Assembly (NCBI GenBank): GCA_023459355.1
Contig: JAEWUM010000040.1
Coordinates: forward strand, 1 to 64,000
DNA: 64,000 bases
DNA from: Bacteroidota bacterium
Lineage (GTDB): Bacteria; Bacteroidota; Bacteroidia; Bacteroidales; Paludibacteraceae
Direction of reading: 5' to 3'
The notes under the pieces are model-generated. The model searched no databases and had not been told where the DNA came from. It was given only the letters and a program-made list of their open reading frames with translations. A program made the position numbers and the translations under genes. Shown here in pieces: positions 54,424 to 62,331 of the stretch (its first letter is position 1; each line of letters starts with the position of its first letter).

Positions 54424-55542
54424 ATGCACATCATCATCATCGGAACAGCATATCCTTACCGGGGCGGACTATCCGCTTATAACGAGCGGCTTGCCCGACA
54501 GTTTCAGCAGGAAGGACACGAAGTGGAAATGATCACGTTTACCTTGCAATATCCCGGATTTTTGTTCCCCGGTAAAACACAGTTCTCATCAGAACCCAAA
54601 CCGGATGATTTGAAAATTATCCGCATGATTAATGCAGTGAAGCCTTCGACTTGGATCAAAACCGGAAGATTGATTAAAAAGAAAGCTCCCGACAAAGTGA
54701 TTTTCTGCTATTGGATGGCATTTATGGCTCCCTGTTTCGGAACGATTGCCCGTCATGGCAGGAATAGTAAAACAAAGATGATCGGACTAATCCATAACAT
54801 GATACCCCACGAACCTACGGTGTTGGACCGCTTATTCCCCCGCTATTTTGTGCAGGCCATGGATGGTTTCGTGGCGATGGCCGGTTCGGTGGTGTCTGAT
54901 ATCAATTCTTTCGATAAAGACGTGAAGCCCAAATTGCTTTCTCCTCACCCGATTTATGATCATTACGGTGAGAAGGTCGATCGTTCGCTGGCGGCTATGC
55001 GACTTGGTCTACATGAGCAGAATTACTATATTTTGTTTTTTGGATTTATCCGTCAGTATAAAGGACTTGACTTGCTCCTGGAGGCTTTTGCAGATAAGCG
55101 TTTACGTGAATTCCCGGTTCGCCTGATAGTTGCAGGGGAATTTTATGAAAGTCCCGAGCCTTACCTGAAACTCATCAAGAAACACAAATTAGAAAACCTG
55201 ATTGAGTTGCGGACAAAATTTATCGAAGACAAAGATGTGAAGAATTATTTCAGTGTGGCAGACATCGTAGCGCAACCTTATCGTTCTGCTACACAGAGTG
55301 GTGTGAGTCAAATTGCCTATCATTACGAGAATCCTATGCTGGTAACGGATGTGGGTGGATTAGCTGAAATAGTTCCGCACAATAAAGTCGGATATGTGGT
55401 GGACGTGAAGCCCGAAAAAATTGCGGATGCCCTGGTTGATTTTTTTGCTCATAAAAGAGCAGAAGAGTTTAAAGTTAATATTCGGGAAGAGAAAAAGAAA
55501 TATGATTGGTCCAAAATGACAGAGACCATTAATTTAATTTAA
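54424..55542 (+). CDS. Glycosyltransferase family 4 protein
   Basis: A 372-residue GT-B fold glycosyltransferase. The N-terminal loop is GTAYPYRGGLSAYNERLARQ. The C-terminal nucleotide-sugar domain has ILFFGFIRQYKGLDLLLEA and the acceptor/donor block VAQPYRSATQSGVSQIAYHYENP with ADIVAQP and VTDVGGLAEIV. No signal peptide. The product is probably part of a surface glycan; donor and acceptor are unknown. Confidence 0.92.
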   Translation: MHIIIIGTAYPYRGGLSAYNERLARQFQQEGHEVEMITFTLQYPGFLFPGKTQFSSEPKPDDLKIIRMINAVKPSTWIKTGRLIKKKAPDKVIFCYWMAFMAPCFGTIARHGRNSKTKMIGLIHNMIPHEPTVLDRLFPRYFVQAMDGFVAMAGSVVSDINSFDKDVKPKLLSPHPIYDHYGEKVDRSLAAMRLGLHEQNYYILFFGFIRQYKGLDLLLEAFADKRLREFPVRLIVAGEFYESPEPYLKLIKKHKLENLIELRTKFIEDKDVKNYFSVADIVAQPYRSATQSGVSQIAYHYENPMLVTDVGGLAEIVPHNKVGYVVDVKPEKIADALVDFFAHKRAEEFKVNIREEKKKYDWSKMTETINLI

Positions 55543-55545
55543 TAA

Positions 55546-55659
55546 ACCATATAAGTCATATAAGTTACATATAAGTGTGTTTGTTAATAGATGAATTCTA
55601 TTTACGTTATAAACATATTTTAAATAAAACTTATATGTAACTTATATGACTTATATGGT
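55546..55659. repeat. CTTATATG-arm inverted repeat, copy D
   Basis: The arms 55546-55575 and 55630-55659 (30 bases) are perfect reverse complements, with a 54-base middle. The element starts three bases after the glycosyltransferase stop and ends 15 bases before the mutS ATG. Confidence 0.92.
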
Positions 55660-55674
55660 AAAAAAAGTTTTTAT

Positions 55675-58290
55675 ATGAAAGACGGAATAGCAGAAACCCC
55701 CCTGATGAAACAGTACTTCGAAATCAAGTCGAAGCACCCGGATGCCATTTTGTTGTTTCGTTGTGGCGACTTTTACGAAACTTTCTCCAAAGATGCTATT
55801 CGTGCTTCCGAAGTGCTGGGCATCACCCTGACCCGCCGTGCCAACGGGGCTGCAAAAAGTGTGGAATTAGCTGGTTTTCCGCATCATGCACTGGATACTT
55901 ATCTCCCAAAACTGGTTCGTGCCGGCATGCGGGTGGCGATTTGCGATCAGCTTGAAGACCCAAAGTTGACAAAGAAGTTAGTGAAACGCGGGGTTACAGA
56001 ATTGGTTACCCCCGGTGTTTCGTATAGTGATACCACCCTGAATCACAAAGAGAATAATTTCCTGGCATCGGTTTATTTTGATAAGAAGAACGTTGGTGTC
56101 GCTTTTCTGGATATTTCAACGGGTGAGTTTCTGGTAGCTGAAGGAAATATTGAGTATGTGGATAAACTACTCAACAGTTTCAGTCCGAAAGAGGTGCTCT
56201 ACGATCGCAATAAAAAACGTGATTTCGAGGAAAACTTCGGTAATAAATTCTTTATTTATGGTCTCGAAGACTGGGCTTACACGCCAGATTCGGCACAGGA
56301 AAGGCTGTTGAAGCAGTTTGAAACCCGTACACTGAAAGGATTTGGTGTTGAAAATTTACCTTTTGCGGTAGTAGCTGCCGGTGCTATTCTGCATTATCTC
56401 GACCTGACTCATCATCAACAAACCGGACACATCACGCAATTATCGCGCATCGAAGAGGATCGTTACGTGTGGCTCGACCGGTTTACCGTACGCAATCTCG
56501 AATTGTATGGTTCCATGCACGAGGGTGCTAAAACGCTGGTACAGGTACTCGATAAAACCATTTCGCCCGTGGGCGCCCGGTTGCTGAAACGCTGGATTGC
56601 ATTTCCATTGAAGGATGTAAAGCCAATTAACGAAAGACTCGGTGTAGTGGAATATCTCTTCAAACATCCGGAATTGAAGGAGTTATTAGAGCAGAACATT
56701 GCATTGGTGGGTGATTTGGAAAGAATCATTTCGAAAGTGGCCGTAGGACGCATTAGTCCGCGTGAGGTGGTGCAGTTGAAGGTGGCGCTGAAAGCCATTG
56801 AACCTGTGAAGGAGGCTTGTGCAGATGCAGATAATCAGGCCCTCAATAAAATTGCCGATCAGTTGAATGCTTGCCAGGTTATTTCAGATAAAATCGAAAA
56901 AGAAGTTCAACCCGACCCGCCGACCCTCATCAATCGGGGGAATGTCATCAGATATGGAATTGATGCCGATTTGGACGAATTGCGTGATTTAGCTTTTTCA
57001 GGAAAGGAATATCTACAGAAAATTCAGGAACGGGAAAGTGCGCACACCGGCATTCCCAGTCTGAAAATCAGTTTTAACAATGTATTCGGGTATTATATTG
57101 AAGTAAGAAATACCCACAAAGATAAAGTGCCTGAGACATGGATACGCAAGCAAACCCTGGTGAATGCCGAGCGATACATCACCCAGGAATTAAAAGATTA
57201 TGAAGAGAAAATTCTGGGTGCAGAAGAGAAAATTCTAAGCATTGAAACCCGTCTTTTCAACGAACTTGTGCTTGGGTTGGTTGATTATATTCCTGCTATT
57301 CAATTGGATGCCAATTTAATTGCCCAACTCGACTGCCTGTTGTCTTTTGCCCGGGTCTCGGCTGAAAATAAATATGTCCGTCCGGAAGTAAACGATACGG
57401 ATGTGCTGGAAATTAAACAAGGAAGGCATCCGGTTATTGAGAAGCAACTGCCATTGGGAGAATCCTACATCGCCAATGATGTATATCTTGATAATCAGTC
57501 CCAGCAAATCATCATCGTTACCGGTCCGAACATGTCCGGTAAATCAGCTTTGTTGCGCCAAACTGCGATTATCACGCTCATGGCGCAGATAGGTTGTTTC
57601 GTGCCGGTAGAAAGCGCCAAAATCGGCGTTGTGGATAAGATTTTTACAAGGGTAGGAGCGAGCGATAATATCTCGCAGGGTGAATCAACTTTCATGGTGG
57701 AGATGAACGAAGCTGCCAGCATCCTGAATAATCTGTCGGACCGAAGTCTGATTTTGTTCGACGAACTCGGACGCGGTACTTCGACCTACGACGGTATCTC
57801 CATTGCCTGGGCAATTGTCGAGTATATCCACGAGCATCCCTCTTTTAAAGCCAAAACCCTCTTTGCCACGCACTATCATGAGTTGAATGAAATGGAGAAA
57901 TCATTCAACCGGATTAAAAACTACAATGTTTCGGTCAGGGAGGTGGATAAGAAAATCATTTTTCTACGGAAACTGGCACGTGGAGGTAGCGAGCATAGCT
58001 TCGGTATTCATGTTGCCAAAATGGCCGGCATGCCGCAAAGCATCGTGAAGCGCTCCGAGCAAATTCTCAAACAACTGGAGACCGATAACCGCCAGAATGG
58101 TATTGCCAAGCCTGTTGCAGAAATCGCCACGCAACGCGAAGGTTATCAGCTTAGTTTCTTCCAGTTGGATGATCCTGTACTTCAGCAAATACGGGATGAA
58201 ATTAAAGGGTTAAATATTAATGAATTGACACCTATAGAGGCGCTGAATAAGCTGAATGAGATTAAAAAGATTATTTTGGCTAAAAGCTAA
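55675..58290 (+). CDS. mutS: DNA mismatch repair protein MutS
   Basis: The 871-residue ATPase recognises mismatches. The N-terminal mismatch-binding motif is CGDFYETF (Phe-x-Glu). The clamp and lever regions follow, then the ATPase with Walker A TGPNMSGKSALLRQ, ILFDELGRGTSTYDG (Walker B) and FATHYHEL. The C-terminal dimerisation helix is present. Length is normal. The gene is preceded by a long inverted repeat ending just before its start codon. Confidence 0.97.
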   Translation: MKDGIAETPLMKQYFEIKSKHPDAILLFRCGDFYETFSKDAIRASEVLGITLTRRANGAAKSVELAGFPHHALDTYLPKLVRAGMRVAICDQLEDPKLTKKLVKRGVTELVTPGVSYSDTTLNHKENNFLASVYFDKKNVGVAFLDISTGEFLVAEGNIEYVDKLLNSFSPKEVLYDRNKKRDFEENFGNKFFIYGLEDWAYTPDSAQERLLKQFETRTLKGFGVENLPFAVVAAGAILHYLDLTHHQQTGHITQLSRIEEDRYVWLDRFTVRNLELYGSMHEGAKTLVQVLDKTISPVGARLLKRWIAFPLKDVKPINERLGVVEYLFKHPELKELLEQNIALVGDLERIISKVAVGRISPREVVQLKVALKAIEPVKEACADADNQALNKIADQLNACQVISDKIEKEVQPDPPTLINRGNVIRYGIDADLDELRDLAFSGKEYLQKIQERESAHTGIPSLKISFNNVFGYYIEVRNTHKDKVPETWIRKQTLVNAERYITQELKDYEEKILGAEEKILSIETRLFNELVLGLVDYIPAIQLDANLIAQLDCLLSFARVSAENKYVRPEVNDTDVLEIKQGRHPVIEKQLPLGESYIANDVYLDNQSQQIIIVTGPNMSGKSALLRQTAIITLMAQIGCFVPVESAKIGVVDKIFTRVGASDNISQGESTFMVEMNEAASILNNLSDRSLILFDELGRGTSTYDGISIAWAIVEYIHEHPSFKAKTLFATHYHELNEMEKSFNRIKNYNVSVREVDKKIIFLRKLARGGSEHSFGIHVAKMAGMPQSIVKRSEQILKQLETDNRQNGIAKPVAEIATQREGYQLSFFQLDDPVLQQIRDEIKGLNINELTPIEALNKLNEIKKIILAKS

Positions 58291-58380
58291 TAGTGTATAG
58301 TGAATAATGAATAGTGAGAACTTATTAATGAATATCAATTACTTGATTACTATTCACTATTCATTATTCGTTATTCGCTA
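58291..58380. repeat. GAATAATGAATAGTGA inverted repeat
   Basis: A perfect 16-base stem (58302-58317 with 58354-58369) lies between the converging mutS and ald genes. The right side runs on through GTTATTCGCTA into the ald stop codon (58378-58380). It resembles the short GAATAGTGAATAG-type sequence at 11583-11717. Confidence 0.7.
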
Positions 58381-59460
58381 TATCCCAAACGTCTCCGCTA
58401 CCGCTTTGCATACCACTTTCCCTCCCACGATATTGAGCCCCTTGCGCAAATCTTCGTGTTCTTCGCAAGCCTTTTCCCACCCCTTATCAGCTAAAGTAAG
58501 CACATAAGGCAAGGTGGCATTTGTCAATGCCAAAGTAGAAGTACAGGGCACTGCTCCCGGAATGTTGGCAACACAATAATGCAGGATGCCATCTACTTCA
58601 TACACCGGGTTGGCGTGAGTGGTAGGTTTGGAGGTCTCGAAACAACCGCCCTGATCAATCGCAACATCTACTAATACAGCCCCCTGAGGAAGCAATTTCA
58701 GCATTTCGCGTGAGATGAGCGATGGTGCTTTAGCGCCCGGGATAAGCACAGCGCCGATAACCAAATCGGTCCGGGGAAGAATCTCTTCAATATTATAATG
58801 TGATGACATCATGGTGTCGACATTGGCCGGCATGATTTCGCTTAACTGTCTTAATCTTGGCAGTGAGATGTCCGCGATGGTCACATGCGCTCCCAGTCCG
58901 GCCGCCATGTAGGCTGCATGTGTGCCGACAACCCCGCCGCCTAATATCAATACGTGAGCGGGATTTACACCCGGTACGCCACCCAGCAAAATCCCTTTTC
59001 CGCCCTGCGGTTTTTCTAAATATTTAGCTCCTTGTTGAATTGACATGCGTCCGGCAACTTCCGACATGGGTATCAGCAAAGGCAGGGTGTGGTTGACCTC
59101 AACAGTTTCATAGGCCAGACAAATCGCGCCGCTTTTCATCATGGCTCTGGTCAGGTACTCGTTGGATGCCAAATGAAAATAGGTAAAAACGAGTTGTTTG
59201 GGTCGGATTAAATCATATTCCTGTTGAATGGGTTCTTTTACCTTGACAATCATTTCAGCTTCAGTGAAAATCTCGACGGCAGATTCGCGAATGATAGCGC
59301 CGGCATTCAGATAAGCTTCGTCGGTAAATCCGCTGTTTACCCCCGCATGGGTTTCGACAGAAACGCGATGTCCGTTTGAAACTAAGGTATGTACTCCCGA
59401 TGGCGTCAGAGCAACACGGTTTTCGTTATTTTTTATTTCTTTGGGAAGTCCGATTATCAT
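58378..59460 (-). CDS. ald: Alanine dehydrogenase
   Basis: The 360-residue NAD enzyme converts alanine to pyruvate and ammonia reversibly. The N-terminal block MIIGLPKEIKNNENRVALTPSGV holds the substrate Arg/Lys region. The nucleotide loop is LGGGVVGTHAAYMAAGLGA. The catalytic segment VDVAIDQGGCFETSKPTTH is present. Length is slightly short of typical but complete. Confidence 0.95.
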   Translation of the reverse strand: MIIGLPKEIKNNENRVALTPSGVHTLVSNGHRVSVETHAGVNSGFTDEAYLNAGAIIRESAVEIFTEAEMIVKVKEPIQQEYDLIRPKQLVFTYFHLASNEYLTRAMMKSGAICLAYETVEVNHTLPLLIPMSEVAGRMSIQQGAKYLEKPQGGKGILLGGVPGVNPAHVLILGGGVVGTHAAYMAAGLGAHVTIADISLPRLRQLSEIMPANVDTMMSSHYNIEEILPRTDLVIGAVLIPGAKAPSLISREMLKLLPQGAVLVDVAIDQGGCFETSKPTTHANPVYEVDGILHYCVANIPGAVPCTSTLALTNATLPYVLTLADKGWEKACEEHEDLRKGLNIVGGKVVCKAVAETFGI

Positions 59461-59660
59461 ACTACAAAATTTAAGGTAAATTGAAAGAATCGTGCTATTT
59501 ATATCGCTGTAAAAATAGAGAAAAATCAGTTAAAATGAATAAGCATCAAAAAACATATAAAATTAATATAAATGCGCTTTCCCGACTTATAAATTTCTTT
59601 TTTAACGAGATAATTTGAATAAAATTAAAATTTTGTATATGTCGAAAACAAAAAAAATAC

Positions 59661-59668
59661 TACCTTTG
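59661..59668 (+). promoter_or_regulatory. Promoter -7 box for serC-serA
   Basis: TACCTTTG with a possible TTTG at 59632-59635. The leader to the serC ATG is about 145 bases, longer than others here. The 357-base gap 59461-59817 holds nothing else recognisable. Confidence 0.5.
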
Positions 59669-59817
59669 CGCATCAAAAAACATTAAAGAAAAAAAGTGTT
59701 ATTTGTCAGGTTGATTTCTCTCTTGAAGACAAACAATTTTACTGCCTTTATCTGTCTAATTAACCTGCAAATAAAAAAGGCCAACTCTATTAAACACACA
59801 CATATTTAATTAATTGT

Positions 59818-60891
59818 ATGAAGAAGCATAATTTTAACGCGGGACCCTCAGTTTTGCCGCGTGAAGTGATTGAAAAAACGGCTCAGGCAGTATTGGATTT
59901 TAATGGTTCCGGTTTGTCTGTTTTGGAGATCTCCCATCGTGCCAAGGATTTTCAACCGGTTGTGGATGAAGCAGTAGCTCTTTTTAAGGAAATATTGTCG
60001 ATTCCCGAGGGTTATTCGGTGTTGTTTCTAGGAGGAGGGGCAAGTCTGCAGTTCTGCATGGTTCCTTTCAACCTGATGGAAAGAAAATCCGCTTACCTGA
60101 ATACAGGGACCTGGGCAAGCAAAGCTTTGAAAGAAGCCAAAGCTTTCGGTGAAGTGATAGAAGTAGCCTCTTCAAAAGAGGCGAATTTCAATTACATTCC
60201 GAAAGATTATGTAATCCCCGCTGATGCCGATTATTTTCACATCACAACGAATAATACAATTTTCGGAACAGAGTTGTTGAAAGATATTGATAGTCCGGTA
60301 CCTTTGGTGGCTGACATGTCTTCTGATATTTTCTCACGTCCGGTTGATGTGTCTAAGTATGCCATTATTTATGGCGGGGCACAGAAAAACCTCGCGCCTG
60401 CCGGTTTGGCATTTGCTATTATAAAAGATGAGGTACTTGGAAAGGTTTCGCGTCACATTCCATCCATGTTGAATTACAAAATTCACATTGAAAACGGTTC
60501 CATGTTTAATACACCTCCTGTGTTGCCAATCTACAGTGCTATGGAAACACTTCGCTGGATTAAAGCTAATGGTGGAGTTGCAGCTATGGAAAAACGCAAC
60601 ATCGAAAAAGCTGACCTGTTGTACAATGAAATTGATCGTAATAAATTATTTGTCGGAACGGCTGCTAAAGAAGATCGTTCGCGTATGAATATCTGTTTCG
60701 TGATGAATCCTGAGTATGCTGATCTGGAAGCTGAATTCCAGAAATTTGCTACAGAACGCGGCATGGTGGGTATCAAAGGTCACCGCTCAGTAGGTGGATT
60801 CAGGGCTTCAACCTATAATGCGCTTCCATTGGAAAGTGTTAAGGCATTGGTAGAATGTATGCAGGAATTTGAAAAAATTAAATTGTCATGA
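59818..60891 (+). CDS. serC: Phosphoserine aminotransferase
   Basis: The 357-residue PLP enzyme makes phosphoserine from 3-phosphohydroxypyruvate. Motifs are NFNAGPSVLPREV at the start, FLGGGASLQFCMVPFNL, ITTNNTIFGTEL and the PLP-lysine segment YGGAQKNLAPAGLA. The C terminus has GHRSVGGFRASTYNALP. It overlaps serA by four bases (ATGA), a coupled pair. Confidence 0.97.
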   Translation: MKKHNFNAGPSVLPREVIEKTAQAVLDFNGSGLSVLEISHRAKDFQPVVDEAVALFKEILSIPEGYSVLFLGGGASLQFCMVPFNLMERKSAYLNTGTWASKALKEAKAFGEVIEVASSKEANFNYIPKDYVIPADADYFHITTNNTIFGTELLKDIDSPVPLVADMSSDIFSRPVDVSKYAIIYGGAQKNLAPAGLAFAIIKDEVLGKVSRHIPSMLNYKIHIENGSMFNTPPVLPIYSAMETLRWIKANGGVAAMEKRNIEKADLLYNEIDRNKLFVGTAAKEDRSRMNICFVMNPEYADLEAEFQKFATERGMVGIKGHRSVGGFRASTYNALPLESVKALVECMQEFEKIKLS

Positions 60892-61808
60892 AAGTGTTAA
60901 TTGCTACCGATAAACCATTTGCCAAGATTGCGGTGGATGGGATCAGAAAAGAAATTGAGGCTGCCGGTTTTGAACTGGCTTTGCTTGAAAAGTACACTGA
61001 AAAACAGCAATTGCTCGATGCAGTTGTTGATGCAAACGCTATTATTATCCGTAGCGATATCATTGATGCTGACGTGATAGCTGCTGCCAAAGATCTCAAA
61101 ATCGTTGTAAGGGCAGGCGCCGGTTACGACAATGTAGATCTGGAAGCAGCCACAGCAGCTGGTGTTTGCGTGATGAATACGCCAGGACAGAATGCCAATG
61201 CGGTAGCTGAGCTGGTATTCGGATTGCTGGTTTATGCGGTGCGTAATTTTTACAACGGAACATCAGGAACAGAGCTCAAAGGGAAAAAACTGGGTATTCA
61301 TGCTTATGGCAATGTAGGTCGTAACGTCGCCCGAATTGCCAAGGGTTTCGGCATGGAATTATTTGCTTATGATGCATTTTGCAGCGACGAGCAAATTGCA
61401 GCTGATGAAGTGACTCCGGTTAGCTCTGTCAAAGAGTTGTATGAAATTTCAGATGTTGTTTCCCTGCATATTCCGGCAACACCAGAGACTAAACAGTCTA
61501 TTAATAAAGAGTTGTTGAGTTTGTTGCCGAAGGGTGCTGTGTTGATTAATACTGCCCGTAAGGAAGTGATTCATGAGACTGAAATCCTTGAATTCATGCA
61601 GGAGAGAACTGATTTTAAATACCTGACTGATATTACGCCAGGCAATCATCCAGAAATGCAGGAAAAACTGGCAGGCAGGTATTTCTCGACGCCGAAAAAA
61701 ATGGGAGCACAAACAGCAGAAGCCAATATCAATGCCGGTATTGCTGCTGCCCAGCAGATTGTCGATTTTCTGAAAAATGGCAATCAGCGTTTCAGGGTTA
61801 ATCTGTAA
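60888..61808 (+). CDS. serA: D-3-phosphoglycerate dehydrogenase
   Basis: A 306-residue dehydrogenase that oxidises 3-phosphoglycerate, the first step of serine synthesis. The nucleotide-binding region is GIHAYGNVGRNVARIAKGFG, and the catalytic sequence includes VVRAGAGYDNVDLEAA and LLPKGAVLINTARKEVIHE. It lacks the C-terminal ACT and intervening domains of longer SerA enzymes, so it is probably not inhibited by serine in the classical way. Overlap with serC supports the substrate call. Confidence 0.93.
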   Translation: MKVLIATDKPFAKIAVDGIRKEIEAAGFELALLEKYTEKQQLLDAVVDANAIIIRSDIIDADVIAAAKDLKIVVRAGAGYDNVDLEAATAAGVCVMNTPGQNANAVAELVFGLLVYAVRNFYNGTSGTELKGKKLGIHAYGNVGRNVARIAKGFGMELFAYDAFCSDEQIAADEVTPVSSVKELYEISDVVSLHIPATPETKQSINKELLSLLPKGAVLINTARKEVIHETEILEFMQERTDFKYLTDITPGNHPEMQEKLAGRYFSTPKKMGAQTAEANINAGIAAAQQIVDFLKNGNQRFRVNL

Positions 61809-61845
61809 AATATCAATATTGACATAACGTTAATTGTTTTTTGTT

Positions 61846-61873
61846 GTAGAGACGCACGGCCGTGCGTCTCTAC
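61846..61873. repeat. GTAGAGACGC-type palindrome, copy 2
   Basis: A perfect 28-base palindrome: GTAGAGACGCACGG and its exact reverse complement. The outer ten bases match the copy at 25897-25923 while the centre differs. It lies 38 bases after the serA stop. Confidence 0.8.
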
Positions 61874-61945
61874 GTCGTTCTCGCGTTTCCGTGTTTTACA
61901 TGCATTTATGTGTTTTTTTCTGTAATTTACAGCAATCTAGAAACG

Positions 61946-61976
61946 AAAAAAGCTGTCCGGTTAAGACAGCTTTTTT
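61946..61976. terminator. Terminator of tRNA-fMet (and possibly serA)
   Basis: A 12-base stem AAAAAAGCTGTC with GACAGCTTTTTT and a 7-base loop, with T runs in both directions. It lies directly after the tRNA 3' end on the minus strand. Confidence 0.85.
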
Positions 61977-61980
61977 TGTG

Positions 61981-62052
<72 letters not shown>

Positions 62053-62065
62053 ATGTTTTGGACTG

Positions 62066-62096
62066 CAAAGATAGTGCTTTTTTACGAACTTGCAAA
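62066..62096 (-). promoter_or_regulatory. Promoter of initiator tRNA-Met
   Basis: On the minus strand TTTG (62093-62096) and TATCTTTG (62066-62073) are 19 bases apart. It is the best match to the Bacteroidota consensus in the window, 13 bases before the tRNA 5' end. Confidence 0.75.
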
Positions 62097-62149
62097 TTAT
62101 TTTTTGTTTTTCTTTTAAATGTGATTAATCTACCGTTTCCCGTTCCGTC

Positions 62150-62250
62150 AATGCGAGCCGGCTTTGCCGACGAATCCCCCCCTCAAACTCGCATTTGGCT
62201 ATTGATATTATTCACTGTTAGATATTCGCTATTCACTAATTCACTAACAT
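62150..62250. repeat. Decayed intergenic repeats before secDF
   Basis: AATGCGAG (62150-62157) and CTCGCATT (62188-62195) form a short inverted repeat, followed by GATATTCGCTATTCAC-type units like those at 11583-11717 and 58291-58380. No gene is seen between the tRNA promoter and secDF. Confidence 0.5.
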
Positions 62251-62255
62251 AATCG

Positions 62256-62283
62256 TTTGTGTCAAAAAAAAATATTATATTTG
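62256..62283 (+). promoter_or_regulatory. Promoter of secDF
   Basis: TTTG at 62256-62259 and TATATTTG at 62276-62283, with a 48-base leader to the ATG at 62332. Confidence 0.6.
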
Positions 62284-62331
62284 CGGCTCGTTAAAAAAAT
62301 TATTATTGTTTTATTAAATAAAAGAAGTTCC

